A DNA stretch of 64,000 nucleotides, taken from Pollutimonas subterranea (lineage in GTDB: Bacteria; Pseudomonadota; Gammaproteobacteria; Burkholderiales; Burkholderiaceae_B). Below the pieces are notes generated by a model. That model saw nothing but the letters and a program-made list of their open reading frames with translations, was not told the origin of the DNA and did no database searches. Location of the stretch: positions 248,001 to 312,000 of the forward strand of contig NZ_PDNW01000003.1 of NCBI RefSeq assembly GCF_002849655.1. The letters run 5' to 3'. This document shows, piece after piece, positions 1 through 8,801 of this stretch. Position 1 is the first letter of the stretch, and each line of letters starts with the position of its first letter. The position numbers and the translations under genes are program-made.

Positions 1-275
1 TGCGCCAGGACACCCCGCCTTACCTGATCGGCGCGGGCGATCCGTTTCGCCCTGTAGGTATCAATTCCGAAGGGCTTAACCGGCGCGGCTACGCTCCCGA
101 GGCCATTGCCGCGCTGAAAGAGGCCTACAAATTGCTTTATCGCCGCAATCTGAAGCTTGAAGAAGCGTGCGAAAAAATGCGTGCCTTGCAACAGGAACGG
201 CCCTTGGCCCATGATGCATTGCAGGTAATGATCGACTTCCTGGCCGCATCGACTCGCGGTATTGCACGTTCATGA
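1..275 (+). CDS. lpxA: LpxA, UDP-N-acetylglucosamine acyltransferase, C-terminal part (cut by window start)
   Basis: Reading from base 3, the last 90 residues form the C-terminal helical domain of LpxA, which acylates the 3-OH of UDP-GlcNAc in the first step of lipid A synthesis in the cytoplasm. The stretch GINSEGLNRRGY is typical of the LpxA end of the left-handed beta-helix, followed by the helical bundle. The catalytic part lies outside the window. The stop TGA at 273-275 overlaps the lpxB start (ATGA), so the two are probably translationally coupled. Confidence 0.93.
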   Translation, partial: RQDTPPYLIGAGDPFRPVGINSEGLNRRGYAPEAIAALKEAYKLLYRRNLKLEEACEKMRALQQERPLAHDALQVMIDFLAASTRGIARS

Positions 276-1507
276 CCTTACGCATCGGCATGGTCGCGGG
301 AGAGCCTTCGGGCGACCTCCTCGCTGCCAGGGCGATACGGGGTGTCATGCAGCATGCGCCCGACTCCCGGTGCGAAGGAATAGGCGGTCCCGCCATGCGC
401 AAGCAAGGCTTCAACGCTTTGCACCCCATGGACACTTTGTCGGTCTTTGGTTATGTGGATGCGCTCAAACGATTGCCCAGCCTGCTTTCCACCTATTCGA
501 ATGTGAAGAAACACTGGCTGTCTCAACGGCCGGATGTGTTTGTTGGCATTGACGCCCCTGACTTCAATTTGCGCCTTGAGCTTCAACTGAGGCAGGCTGG
601 AATACCGACCGTTCATTTCGTCGGACCATCCATCTGGGCGTGGCGCTACGAGCGTATCCATAAGATACGGGAAGCGGTGTCGCACATGCTTGTGTTGTTT
701 CCGTTCGAAGAGGAAATCTACCAGAAAGAGAACATACCGGTCACCTACGTCGGTCACCCCTTGGCCGAGCTTATCCCCATGGAGCCCAACCGTGACGCGG
801 CGCGCCGCTACTTGAAGGTCGATACCGGCGCACGGGTTCTCGCTTTAATGCCGGGGAGCCGGGCTTCCGAGATCAAGCTGCTTGGGCCTCGCTTCTTACA
901 GGCGGTGCAATTGCTGGCACGGCAAGATCCGACCTTGCAGGTGCTGGTGCCCATGGTGAATGGTCATCGACGGCGCGAATTCGAGGCCTTGTTGCGCGAG
1001 TATCCCGTGCCGAATTGCCGTATTATTGAACAAGCTACGGCTGCCACGCCAGCGCTGGCTGCGGTTTTCGGCACACTTGATAGCGACGCCTATTTCGACG
1101 GACGCCCGGCGGCATGGAATGTCATGCAGGCGGCCGATGCCGTTCTGGTGGCCAGCGGCACGGCGACGCTCGAAGCGGCCCTGTTCAAGCGACCCCTGGT
1201 GATCTCCTATGTGCTTTCGCCCATGATGAAACGCCTTATGTCCTGGAAATCGGGGCAGGCCAGGCCTTATGTGCCTTGGGTGGGTCTGCCCAATGTGCTG
1301 GCCCGCGATTTCGTTGTTCCCGAGTTGCTGCAGGAAGACGCTACACCACAGGCGCTGGCCGAAGCCACCTGGAAAGCGCTTAGCGATACACCGTATGCAC
1401 AGCAGGTCGTGCAACGATTCCATGCTATCCACGAGTCCTTGTGGCGCGACACCCCCACATTGGCTGCCAAGGTCATACTCGAGCAGGCACGCCATGCGTC
1501 AAACTGA
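272..1507 (+). CDS. lpxB: Lipid-A-disaccharide synthase LpxB
   Basis: The 411-residue product is a GT19 glycosyltransferase that joins UDP-2,3-diacylglucosamine and lipid X at the inner membrane to make the lipid A disaccharide. Recognisable family blocks are AGEPSGD (9-15), GIGGPAM (36-42), IWAWR (121-125), GHPLAE (161-166), PGSR (194-197) and a C-terminal [16 protein letters not shown] block that belongs to the nucleotide-sugar site. It is somewhat longer than E. coli LpxB (about 382 residues), with an extra stretch around residues 250-275. It overlaps lpxA by 4 bp and rnhB by 14 bp, in the usual betaproteobacterial order. Confidence 0.97.
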   Translation: MTLRIGMVAGEPSGDLLAARAIRGVMQHAPDSRCEGIGGPAMRKQGFNALHPMDTLSVFGYVDALKRLPSLLSTYSNVKKHWLSQRPDVFVGIDAPDFNLRLELQLRQAGIPTVHFVGPSIWAWRYERIHKIREAVSHMLVLFPFEEEIYQKENIPVTYVGHPLAELIPMEPNRDAARRYLKVDTGARVLALMPGSRASEIKLLGPRFLQAVQLLARQDPTLQVLVPMVNGHRRREFEALLREYPVPNCRIIEQATAATPALAAVFGTLDSDAYFDGRPAAWNVMQAADAVLVASGTATLEAALFKRPLVISYVLSPMMKRLMSWKSGQARPYVPWVGLPNVLARDFVVPELLQEDATPQALAEATWKALSDTPYAQQVVQRFHAIHESLWRDTPTLAAKVILEQARHASN

Positions 1508-2117
1508 TCTTTTCGGTGGCACTATGCCGGCGGCGATGCGCGTGGCAGGAATCGACGAAGCAGGCCGAGGCCCTTTGGCAGGCCCGGTCTATGCGGCAGC
1601 GGTCATACTGGACCCCGCCAGGCCCATCGCGGGCCTGGATGATTCGAAGAAACTGACGGCACAGCGGCGCGAAGAACTGGCTTTGGAGATACGCAGCAAC
1701 GCGCTGGCATGGTGCATAGCCAGCGCGACAGTGGAAGAGATAGACAGTCTCAATATTCTCCAGGCCACCATGCTGGCAATGCGGCGTGCCTGCGAAGGCT
1801 TGGTCATCCAGCCCGATATGGCGCTGATCGACGGCAACTGCCTTCCGCGCGGGCTGGTTTGCCTGGCTGAAGCGGTTGTGAAGGGCGATGCGACCGTGGC
1901 GTCGATTTCGGCGGCATCGATACTCGCCAAGACGGCGCGCGACGCCGACTGCCTGACGCTGCATGCCGCCTATCCGGACTATGCCTTCGACCAGCACAAA
2001 GGCTATGGCACGGCCTTGCATCTTGTTCGCCTGGAAAGCCATGGTCCGTGCCCCGCGCACCGACGCAGTTTCTCTCCGGTCAGACGCCTGTTGCCCGACT
2101 ATTGCGGCTCGATATGA
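1494..2117 (+). CDS. rnhB: Ribonuclease HII
   Basis: The 207-residue product is RNase HII, which nicks RNA in RNA-DNA hybrids and removes misincorporated ribonucleotides. The family signature [14 protein letters not shown] begins at about residue 19 (acidic residues D21 and E22), followed by DDSKKL, the IDGN strand and the [15 protein letters not shown] helix. The ATG at 1494 gives a 14-bp overlap with lpxB. An internal ATG at 1524 would also leave the whole catalytic domain, so the start is uncertain by ten residues. The stop overlaps the next gene as ATGA. Confidence 0.95.
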   Translation: MRQTDLFGGTMPAAMRVAGIDEAGRGPLAGPVYAAAVILDPARPIAGLDDSKKLTAQRREELALEIRSNALAWCIASATVEEIDSLNILQATMLAMRRACEGLVIQPDMALIDGNCLPRGLVCLAEAVVKGDATVASISAASILAKTARDADCLTLHAAYPDYAFDQHKGYGTALHLVRLESHGPCPAHRRSFSPVRRLLPDYCGSI

Positions 2118-2911
2118 AGCACATCAGTTCGCGCGACAATCCCGCCTACAAGCGCGTGTTGCGCCTGGCCTCCGGCAAGCGTGCTGAAACGGACGACGGG
2201 GGGCCACCCGGCCATCATGTCGTGCTCGAAGGCATTCATCTATGCCAGTCCTGGCTGCAGCACGCAGGCAGCCCGCAGCTGGCCCTATTCGACAGCGACC
2301 GCCTGCAGGACAGCGACGAGGTGGCCAAACTGGCGCTGGCGGTCGATACACGGCTAAGCCTATCCTGCGAGCCCCGGCTCATGAAATCCCTGTCTCAGGT
2401 CGAACACGGGCAGGGCGTCTGCTTTGTCGTGACAGTACCTGCACAGAGCCTGCCACCACGCATAGACCATAACTGCATCTGGCTGGACCGCATCCAGGAC
2501 CCAGGAAATGTCGGAACACTGCTGCGTACCGCGGCGGCAGCCGGCATACCCAACGCCTATCTTTCGCAAGGCTGCGCATCGGCATGGTCGCCCAAAGTAC
2601 TGCGCAGCGGCCAGGGCGCGCATTTTGTAATGTCCATCTACGAACACGTCGATCTGCAACAGGCTCACGAACGCCTTGCCATCCCACTGATCGCCACAGC
2701 CCTCGAAAACGCGACTTCCCTTTACAAAACTCCCTTGCCCCCCGCCGCCGCCTGGCTTCTCGGCAACGAAGGGCAGGGCATCGATCCCGCCTTGCTCGCC
2801 CTGGCCGACAAACGCATCTTCATCCCCCAAGCCGAAAACGTAGAGTCCCTGAACGTAGCCGTAGCGGCAGGCATCTGCCTATTCGAACACCGCCGCCAAC
2901 ACACCCTGTAA
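2114..2911 (+). CDS. SpoU/TrmH-family RNA 2'-O-methyltransferase
   Basis: The 265-residue product is a SPOUT-fold, SAM-dependent RNA ribose methyltransferase. All three SpoU motifs are visible: the [17 protein letters not shown] block at 124-140, LLGNEGQGI at 215-223 and [15 protein letters not shown] at 237-251, which form the knotted SAM site. The N-terminal 110 residues resemble the small substrate-binding domain of the RlmB/TsnR type. The start at 2114 overlaps the rnhB stop by 4 bp. The target (23S rRNA or tRNA position) cannot be told from the sequence. It is the last gene of the lipid A run. Confidence 0.9.
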   Translation: MKHISSRDNPAYKRVLRLASGKRAETDDGGPPGHHVVLEGIHLCQSWLQHAGSPQLALFDSDRLQDSDEVAKLALAVDTRLSLSCEPRLMKSLSQVEHGQGVCFVVTVPAQSLPPRIDHNCIWLDRIQDPGNVGTLLRTAAAAGIPNAYLSQGCASAWSPKVLRSGQGAHFVMSIYEHVDLQQAHERLAIPLIATALENATSLYKTPLPPAAAWLLGNEGQGIDPALLALADKRIFIPQAENVESLNVAVAAGICLFEHRRQHTL

Positions 2912-2917
2912 CTACAC

Positions 2918-2953
2918 CCCGCATTCGCACCCGCATTCGCACCCGCATTCGCA
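2918..2953. repeat. Three perfect tandem copies of a 12-bp unit
   Basis: The unit CCCGCATTCGCA occurs at 2918-2929, 2930-2941 and 2942-2953, followed by a partial CC. It starts 7 bases after the stop of the upstream gene. The unit length is a multiple of three and the array is noncoding. It resembles a small variable-number tandem repeat. Confidence 0.9.
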
Positions 2954-3069
2954 CCTTCAAATCCGTGGCGCGAAAGTCAAGCACTGCAATGTCTACGGCG
3001 CGGCTATTCAAAGCTGCTGGACACTGAACAAGGTCCACCTCGCAACCCACCGCGATACACGAAACAATG

Positions 3070-3102
3070 CATTTGAAGGCCCGGCAGGCGGGCCTTCAAA
3101 TG
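3070..3102 (+). terminator. Perfect 14-bp hairpin, possible terminator
   Basis: CATTTGAAGGCCCG (3070-3083) and its exact complement (3089-3102) are separated by a 5-base loop GCAGG. The stem is strong, but there is no clear T-run directly after it; CTTTTC appears 13 bases downstream. It sits about 160 bases after the methyltransferase gene and could end that transcript or protect its 3' end. Confidence 0.55.
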
Positions 3103-3196
3103 CGAGCGCCTTCACTTTTCCTCATTGCCAAAAGCGAACGCAAAAACGCCAAGCAACCAGTTCACGCCAAACCCATTACCCCGATTTCGTCTGCAG

Positions 3197-3356
3197 TCGT
3201 TGGCGCCATGGGGCCGGTGCGCCGACGTTCGGGGCCTTCCAGCGAGCCGTCGGCGAAGGCAGCCCGAATGGGCGAACGAGCCAGGCCACGCTGGTTCGGC
3301 GCGCAGGGCGCCGAACCGGGCGACGCGTCGGCGCACCGGTCCCATGGCGCCAGCGA
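3197..3356. repeat. 160-bp inverted-repeat element
   Basis: A 31-bp left arm (3197-3227) is matched by an inverted right arm (3326-3356) with two mismatches. The arms contain the core GGCGCCATGG-GGCCGGTGCGCC. Between them lies about 98 bp with a further perfect 9-bp hairpin (GTTCGGCGC/GCGCCGAAC, 3294-3316) and GCCCGAATGGGC. A transcript would fold back on itself. No transposase is present, so it looks like an extragenic palindromic or MITE-like element rather than an insertion sequence. Family unknown. Confidence 0.75.
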
Positions 3357-3443
3357 CGTGTAAGCAATAACGTGTAAGCAGCAAAGAACGCCCAACCCTA
3401 TGCAATGAAATTCACACGCCCCTCACACTCAGCCTGACGCACG

Positions 3444-4277
3444 TCAATAAATCCTCCTATCCAACCCCACCTCGTCCAGCACCTTCGTCGATATTTCCTC
3501 GATCGACTTCGTCGTCGTCGAAAGCCAGGGAATATTCTCCATTCGCATCAAACGCTCCGCCTCGGCGACCTCATGCCGGCACTGCTTGATCGATGCGTAC
3601 TGGCTATTGGGCCGGCGTTCGTGGCGCACCTCGGCAAGCCGTGCCGGCTGGATCGACAAGCCAAACAACTTCTTCCGATAGGGCACAAGCGTTGCAGGAA
3701 GCATACCCCGGTCAAAATCCTCGGGAATCAAAGGAAAATTGGCCGCTTTGACCGCATACTGCATGGCCAGGTACAAGCTAGTAGGTGTCTTGCCGCAACG
3801 GGACACGCCCACAAGAATCACATCGGCCTGTTCCAGGCCATGGACGAACTGGCCATCATCGTGCGCCAGACTGAAGTTGATGGCCTCGATCCGATTGTTA
3901 TATTGCTTGGACAGGCCACCCATGTGCGAACGACCGACCGAATGGCTGGACTTCACGCCCAGCGCCGTTTCGATATGCTGGACGAACGTGCCAAACAGGT
4001 CGAGAAAAGTACAGTTTGCTGTCTGGATCTTGAGTGCTATTTGCGGGTCCACCAACGTGCTGAAAACCAACGGCGGCGCATTTTGCTCGTCGGCGCAGCG
4101 ATTGATGCGCAACGCGGCGGCGTTGGCTTTTTCGATCGTATCCAGGAAGGGAATGCGTATTGCCTGGAATTTTATTTGTTCGAATTGGGACAGCACGGAA
4201 TTGCTGAAGGTTTCGGCAGTAATGCCGGTGCTGTCGGAGACAACGAATACCGTACGCTCGATAATAGGAGTGGTCAT
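3444..4277 (-). CDS. ppsR: PEP synthase regulatory protein (bifunctional kinase/pyrophosphorylase)
   Basis: The 277-residue product belongs to the DUF299/PpsR family. Family members inactivate PEP synthase by ADP-dependent phosphorylation of a threonine next to its catalytic histidine and reactivate it by phosphate-dependent removal. The P-loop-like GVSRCGKT is at 157-164, and the N-terminus FVVSDSTGITAET is diagnostic. The ATG at 4277 was chosen because the family begins immediately before this block; upstream in-frame ATGs would add an unlike 48 residues. It is divergent from its target ppsA, 177 bp away. Confidence 0.94.
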   Translation of the reverse strand: MTTPIIERTVFVVSDSTGITAETFSNSVLSQFEQIKFQAIRIPFLDTIEKANAAALRINRCADEQNAPPLVFSTLVDPQIALKIQTANCTFLDLFGTFVQHIETALGVKSSHSVGRSHMGGLSKQYNNRIEAINFSLAHDDGQFVHGLEQADVILVGVSRCGKTPTSLYLAMQYAVKAANFPLIPEDFDRGMLPATLVPYRKKLFGLSIQPARLAEVRHERRPNSQYASIKQCRHEVAEAERLMRMENIPWLSTTTKSIEEISTKVLDEVGLDRRIY

Positions 4278-4454
4278 GTAAGTTGATGCAGAAGATGCCG
4301 GAAACGGTACAATCGCAAGATTAACAGTCGCCCAACCAGCAGGCAAGGCTGGTTTGCTTAATGCGTAGCGCATGCACACCTTTCGGCAAGGCATGTATTT
4401 CAAGCGCTGCGCAATAAGCAAACAAGCTTTCTTCTATAGTTCAAAGGTGACTTT

Positions 4455-6821
4455 ATGTCTTATGTTGTATCTTTCGAGCAGCTCCGCATGACGGACGTCG
4501 ACTCGGTGGGGGGTAAAAATTCATCGCTCGGTGAAATGATCAGTCAACTGGCAGAAGCGGGTGTCAGGGTGCCAGGCGGCTTTGCCACTACCGCCGACGC
4601 TTTCCGCGACTTCCTCAAATCCACCAAACTCGACCAGCGCATTGCCGATCGCCTGCTCACGCTCGATTCCGAAGACGTGCGCGAGCTCGCCAACGCGGGT
4701 GGGGAGATCCGTCAATGGATTATCGATACGCCATTTCCGGCCGACTTCGAGCAGGCTATCCGTACAGCGTTCGCTGAACTGGATGCCGATGGGAACGGTT
4801 CGTTTGCCGTGCGTTCATCCGCCACGGCGGAAGACCTGCCCGATGCATCCTTTGCTGGGCAGCAGGAAACCTACCTGAACGTCGTCGGTATCGACGAGGT
4901 TCTGGAAAAAATCCGCCATGTATTCGCCTCGCTGTACAACGACCGCGCCATCTCCTACCGGGTGCATAAAGGCTATGCGCATGCCGATGTTGCCTTGTCG
5001 GCCGGCATACAGCGCATGGTCCGTTCCGACCGCGGCGCCGCCGGCGTGATGTTCACCCTGGATACCGAAACGGGATTCAAAGATGTGGTGTTTATCACTT
5101 CGTCTTACGGACTGGGCGAAACCGTGGTGCAGGGCGCCGTCAATCCCGACGAATTCTACGTATTCAAACCCACGCTCGAATCGGGGCACTATCCCATTAT
5201 CAGCCGCCGTATCGGCTCCAAACTGTTGAAAATGGAATTCGACCCGGAACGCTCAACCGGTCATGCCGTGCGGACCGTCGATGTGCCGGTCTCCGAACGG
5301 AACCGTTACTCGCTGACTGACGATGAAGTCATCGAACTCGCGCGCTATGCCGTGATTATCGAAAAGCATTACCAGCGCCCCATGGACATTGAATGGGGCC
5401 GGGATGGTATCGACGGCAAGCTGTATATTCTGCAAGCTCGTCCGGAGACCGTAAAGTCCCAGATGGGGCATCACGATGTCCAGGAGCGCTATCGCTTGAA
5501 GGCGACTGGCGAGGTCCTCATCACGGGCCGTGCCATCGGCCAGAAGATCGGTTCCGGCAAAGTGCGTGTCGTGGGTGACATTTCGCAGATGGACCAGGTC
5601 AAACGGGGCGACATCCTCGTCACCGACATGACCGATCCCAACTGGGAGCCGGTCATGAAGCTGGCCTCTGCCATTGTCACCAATCGCGGAGGACGCACCT
5701 GCCATGCCGCCATCATTGCCCGTGAACTGGGCATTCCGGCCGTTGTCGGCTGCGCGAATGCCACCGATGTCCTTAGCGACGGCAGGGAAGTCACGGTATC
5801 CTGCGCGGAAGGCGATGAAGGGCGCATCTACGACGGCCTGATCGAAACCGAAATCGAGGAAGTCCGTTGGGGCGAGATGCCCGAGATCGGCCTCAAGATC
5901 ATGATGAATGTGGGCAATCCGCAACTTGCCTTCGATTTCTCGCAAATTCCCAACCATGGCGTTGGCCTGGCGCGGCTCGAGTTCATCATCAACAACAATA
6001 TCAATGTCCATCCCAAGGCAGTTCTCGATTATCCAAATGTCGATCCCGAGCTCAAGAAAGCGGTAGAGTCAGCGGCGCGGGGCTATGCCAGTCCGCGCGC
6101 TTTCTTCGTCGAGAAATTGGCGGAAGGCATCAGTACCCTGGCGGCCGCCTTCTATCCGAAGCCTGTCATCGTGCGCCTCTCCGACTTCAAGTCGAACGAG
6201 TACCGCAAGCTGGTGGGTGGGTCGCGTTACGAGCCCGAAGAAGAGAATCCCATGCTGGGCTTCCGCGGCGCCTCGCGCTACGTGTCGGCGGAATTCGAAG
6301 AATGTTTCAGGATGGAATGCGAGGCACTCAAGAAAGTCAGGGACGACATGGGTCTGACCAACGTCGAGATCATGGTGCCTTTCGTGCGTACCTTGCCACA
6401 GGCGGCCAAGGTCGTTGATCTGCTGGCCAAGAACGGCCTGGCGCGTGGCGACAATGGCTTGCGCCTGATCATGATGTGCGAAGTGCCCTCCAACGCCATT
6501 CTGGCTGACGAGTTCCTGCACTACTTCGACGGCTTTTCCATAGGTTCCAACGATATGACGCAGCTTACGCTGGGCCTGGATCGCGATTCGGGGCTGGAGC
6601 TTCTGGCTGCCGACTTCGACGAACGCGATGAGGCGGTGAAGTTCATGCTCAGCCGCGCCATCAAGGCATGCCTGACCGCCGGAAAGTATGTCGGCATTTG
6701 CGGCCAGGGCCCCAGCGACCATCCAGACCTCGCGCAATGGCTGCGCGATGAAGGCATCCTGTCGATGTCCTTGAATCCGGATACCGTCGTCGATACCTGG
6801 CAGCGTCTGGCGACCGCATAA
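4455..6821 (+). CDS. ppsA: Phosphoenolpyruvate synthase
   Basis: The 788-residue enzyme converts pyruvate, ATP and water to PEP, AMP and phosphate for gluconeogenesis. The N-terminal ATP-grasp domain is followed by the swivelling phosphohistidine domain with [15 protein letters not shown], catalytic His417 and the adjacent Thr415 that PpsR modifies. The C-terminal TIM-barrel carries [19 protein letters not shown] and [10 protein letters not shown] with Cys749 near the active site. A ribosome site AAAGGTGA lies 5 bases before the ATG, and a TATAGT -10-like box precedes it at about 4435. Length matches the family (about 790). Confidence 0.97.
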   Translation: MSYVVSFEQLRMTDVDSVGGKNSSLGEMISQLAEAGVRVPGGFATTADAFRDFLKSTKLDQRIADRLLTLDSEDVRELANAGGEIRQWIIDTPFPADFEQAIRTAFAELDADGNGSFAVRSSATAEDLPDASFAGQQETYLNVVGIDEVLEKIRHVFASLYNDRAISYRVHKGYAHADVALSAGIQRMVRSDRGAAGVMFTLDTETGFKDVVFITSSYGLGETVVQGAVNPDEFYVFKPTLESGHYPIISRRIGSKLLKMEFDPERSTGHAVRTVDVPVSERNRYSLTDDEVIELARYAVIIEKHYQRPMDIEWGRDGIDGKLYILQARPETVKSQMGHHDVQERYRLKATGEVLITGRAIGQKIGSGKVRVVGDISQMDQVKRGDILVTDMTDPNWEPVMKLASAIVTNRGGRTCHAAIIARELGIPAVVGCANATDVLSDGREVTVSCAEGDEGRIYDGLIETEIEEVRWGEMPEIGLKIMMNVGNPQLAFDFSQIPNHGVGLARLEFIINNNINVHPKAVLDYPNVDPELKKAVESAARGYASPRAFFVEKLAEGISTLAAAFYPKPVIVRLSDFKSNEYRKLVGGSRYEPEEENPMLGFRGASRYVSAEFEECFRMECEALKKVRDDMGLTNVEIMVPFVRTLPQAAKVVDLLAKNGLARGDNGLRLIMMCEVPSNAILADEFLHYFDGFSIGSNDMTQLTLGLDRDSGLELLAADFDERDEAVKFMLSRAIKACLTAGKYVGICGQGPSDHPDLAQWLRDEGILSMSLNPDTVVDTWQRLATA

Positions 6822-6885
6822 ATTGCTGGCTATGGCCTCGTGCAAAATCGCACAAGTGCCATAACGGCAACGCGCCTTGCCCACC

Positions 6886-6921
6886 CGCCCAATAAAGAAT
6901 CTCTCGAGACTTTATTGGGCG
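6886..6921. terminator. Bidirectional hairpin between ppsA and tetR-type gene
   Basis: CGCCCAATAAAG (6886-6897) and its exact complement (6910-6921) bracket a 12-base loop that contains TCTCGAGA. The structure lies between two converging genes and includes the stop codon of the regulator gene. There is no long T-run, so bidirectional termination is likely but not certain. Confidence 0.6.
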
Positions 6922-7514
6922 GTTCCGTATACGCGCAGGAAAATGTCCACAATGCAGCCAGCCTTTTGTTCTACTTCCTTGTCGTTCATGACACGACCAG
7001 CGCCCAGCAGGTTGCGTATCAGTTCCGACTCGCACAGGCTGCGCAGAAGCATGGCCATCATGTCCGGATCGCTATCGCGCAGGTTTCCTTTGCTGACTTC
7101 GTCCCGCAGGACCTTGGTGATTTCGACCCAGCAAGTACGCGTTCCCAATTCATAGAATTGACGTCCGATATCTGATGTGCCACCTACCGAAATGGCTACC
7201 CGCAATATTTCTATGGGTTCAGCGGAGCCGACAAGCTTAAGTAGCGATACGACAAAGCGACGCAGTTGCGTGGGTAAATCGTCAGAAGTCTGCAATAGCC
7301 GCAGGACTTCGCGCGCATAGTTATCGCCCGAAGCCACCATGGCCGCCAGCAATAATTCCTCTTTAGACGAAAAGTAGTTATACAAGGTCGCCTTCGAACC
7401 GCCCACCCGCGCGGCAATTTGCGACATCGATGCGGCATCGAAGCCCACTTCGCGAAACACATTTAGGGCGACCGTCATGATCGCCTCACGCCTTGCCTCG
7501 CTTTTCGTTCTCAT
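6912..7514 (-). CDS. TetR/AcrR-family transcriptional repressor of the RND pump
   Basis: The 200-residue product has an N-terminal helix-turn-helix (VFREVGFDAASMSQIAARVGGSKATLYNYFSSKEEL, about residues 18-52, described here as joined blocks) typical of TetR repressors, and a C-terminal ligand domain. The start at 7514 (MRTKSEARREA) places the helix-turn-helix at the usual distance; an in-frame ATG 20 residues upstream runs into the promoter. It is divergent from the efflux operon, with a perfect dyad operator in the shared 110-bp gap, so it very probably represses the pump and itself. Confidence 0.9.
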   Translation of the reverse strand: MRTKSEARREAIMTVALNVFREVGFDAASMSQIAARVGGSKATLYNYFSSKEELLLAAMVASGDNYAREVLRLLQTSDDLPTQLRRFVVSLLKLVGSAEPIEILRVAISVGGTSDIGRQFYELGTRTCWVEITKVLRDEVSKGNLRDSDPDMMAMLLRSLCESELIRNLLGAGRVMNDKEVEQKAGCIVDIFLRVYGTAQ

Positions 7515-7553
7515 TTCGCCCTCATAGTGTTGGACCAACCCGTACAGTTTTGC

Positions 7554-7599
7554 TTGACACGGTTCTTTTGTCAAGCGTAAACTGACCGTACAGTACGGT
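7554..7599 (+). promoter_or_regulatory. Promoter and TetR operator of the RND operon
   Basis: TTGACA (7554-7559) and TAAACT (7578-7583) form a sigma-70 promoter with an 18-bp spacer. The perfect 15-bp dyad ACCGTAC-A-GTACGGT (7585-7599) lies just downstream, where a repressor would block initiation. A related half-site CCGTAC is at 7540-7545. On the other strand, a second TTGACA (complement of 7569-7574) could serve the divergent regulator gene, so both promoters overlap. Confidence 0.75.
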
Positions 7600-7624
7600 T
7601 ATAACAATCTTATTATGAGTTTCT

Positions 7625-8773
7625 ATGACGCCAAATCCATGCCGCCCGTTACTTCAGACGCTTTCCCTATTAGCGGGCGCACTCGTTCTCGCCGGTTGCA
7701 GTGAGCCGGTCGCCCAAAGCGGGCCACCTCCGGTGCCCGAGGTCAGCGTGAAAACCATCGCTCCTCAGCCGGTATCCCTGACCACCGAACTGGCGGGACG
7801 CACGAGTGCATTCATGGTGTCGGAAGTCCGTCCGCAGGTTGGCGGCATCGTCAAGAAGAGATTGTTCAAGGAAGGCAGTGACGTCGAAGCGGGAGAGACC
7901 TTGTACGAGATCGACTCCGCAAGCTACAAGGCGAATCACAACAGCGCCAAGGCGGCGCTTACGAAGGCCCAGGCAAACCTCAAGGTCGCCGGGCTGACTG
8001 CCGGCCGCTATAAGGAACTGGTGAAGATCAACGCGGTCAGCAAACAAGACAATGATCGCGCCGCCGCAGAACTTCTCCAGGCGCAGGCCGATGTTGCCTC
8101 AGCGAAGGCCGCCCTTGAAATGGCTGCCATTAATTTGGGCTATACCCGCGTCACCGCGCCAATTTCAGGCCGTATTGGCCAATCGAGCATCACTCCGGGC
8201 GCATTGCTTTCAGCCAGTCAGGCCAGCCCCCTGGCGACCATCCAGCAACTTGATCCCATCTATGTTGACGTCACGCAATCCAGCATCGAGTTGATGCGTT
8301 TGCGCCGTGCACTGGACTCCGGGTCTTTATCCGCCTCGACCGAAGCGCGGGCCAATGTCAAGCTCATCCTGGAGGACGGTACGGAATACGCCCAACCCGG
8401 TGAGTTGCAGTTCTCGGATGTCAGTGTTGATCCCGGCACGGGAATGGTTACCCTGCGTGCCGTGTTTCCCAATCCCGGACAACAATTATTGCCGGGGATG
8501 TATGTACGAGCCATCCTGGAAGAGGGGGTTCGTGAACAGGCCATATTGGTACCGCAGCAAGGCGTGACTCGGGATTCGAAAGGTAACGCAACAGCGCTGC
8601 TCGTCAATGCCGAAGGCAAGGTGGAAAGCAGGGCGTTGACGGCTACACGCACTATCGGCGACAAGTGGCTGGTCGATGCCGGCATCGAGGCTGGCGAGCG
8701 GGTGATCGTAGAGGGAGTGCAGAAAGTGCGCCCCGGCGCCCCGGCACTAGCGGTCGAAATCACTGCCGGCTGA
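7625..8773 (+). CDS. RND efflux periplasmic adaptor lipoprotein (AcrA/MexA type)
   Basis: The 382-residue membrane-fusion protein links the inner-membrane pump to the outer-membrane channel. A lipoprotein signal ends in LAGC with Cys25 as the lipidation site. It is followed by the biotinyl-lipoyl-like halves (VRPQVGGIVKKRLFKEGSDVEAGETLYEIDS and the YTRVTAPISGRIG half, separated by a coiled-coil hairpin of roughly residues 100-165), then beta-barrel and membrane-proximal domains. It is the first gene of a three-gene operon, 28 bp before the pump gene. Confidence 0.95.
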   Translation: MTPNPCRPLLQTLSLLAGALVLAGCSEPVAQSGPPPVPEVSVKTIAPQPVSLTTELAGRTSAFMVSEVRPQVGGIVKKRLFKEGSDVEAGETLYEIDSASYKANHNSAKAALTKAQANLKVAGLTAGRYKELVKINAVSKQDNDRAAAELLQAQADVASAKAALEMAAINLGYTRVTAPISGRIGQSSITPGALLSASQASPLATIQQLDPIYVDVTQSSIELMRLRRALDSGSLSASTEARANVKLILEDGTEYAQPGELQFSDVSVDPGTGMVTLRAVFPNPGQQLLPGMYVRAILEEGVREQAILVPQQGVTRDSKGNATALLVNAEGKVESRALTATRTIGDKWLVDAGIEAGERVIVEGVQKVRPGAPALAVEITAG

Positions 8774-8801
8774 ACCGACTCACTCCAGGAATACATAGAC
8801 C

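Larger units (their letters stand above)
2912..3443. other. Gene-free stretch with repeats and hairpins
   Basis: No convincing gene lies here, although both strands carry short open frames forced by the inverted repeat. The stretch holds three perfect 12-bp tandem units right after the methyltransferase stop, a 14-bp perfect hairpin, and a 160-bp inverted-repeat element; each is listed separately. It separates the lipid A operon from ppsR, which reads toward it. Confidence 0.7.

Noticed and set aside
896-1495. Long minus-strand open frame opposite lpxB
   Set aside because: It is a shadow of the lpxB frame in high-G+C DNA; the product has no recognisable domain.
2918-2953. CRISPR array
   Set aside because: The units are directly adjacent 12-mers with no spacers, and no cas genes are present.
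3067-3405. Short open frames on both strands across the inverted-repeat element
   Set aside because: They arise from the high G+C content and the repeat; there is no ribosome site, no known domain, and several frames are open at once.
3434-3445. TGACG-CA-CGTCA dyad at the end of ppsR as a terminator
   Set aside because: The 5-bp arms and 2-base loop cannot form a stable hairpin.
5253-6884. Long minus-strand open frames opposite ppsA
   Set aside because: They lie entirely or almost entirely antisense to a well-matched family protein and have no motifs of their own.
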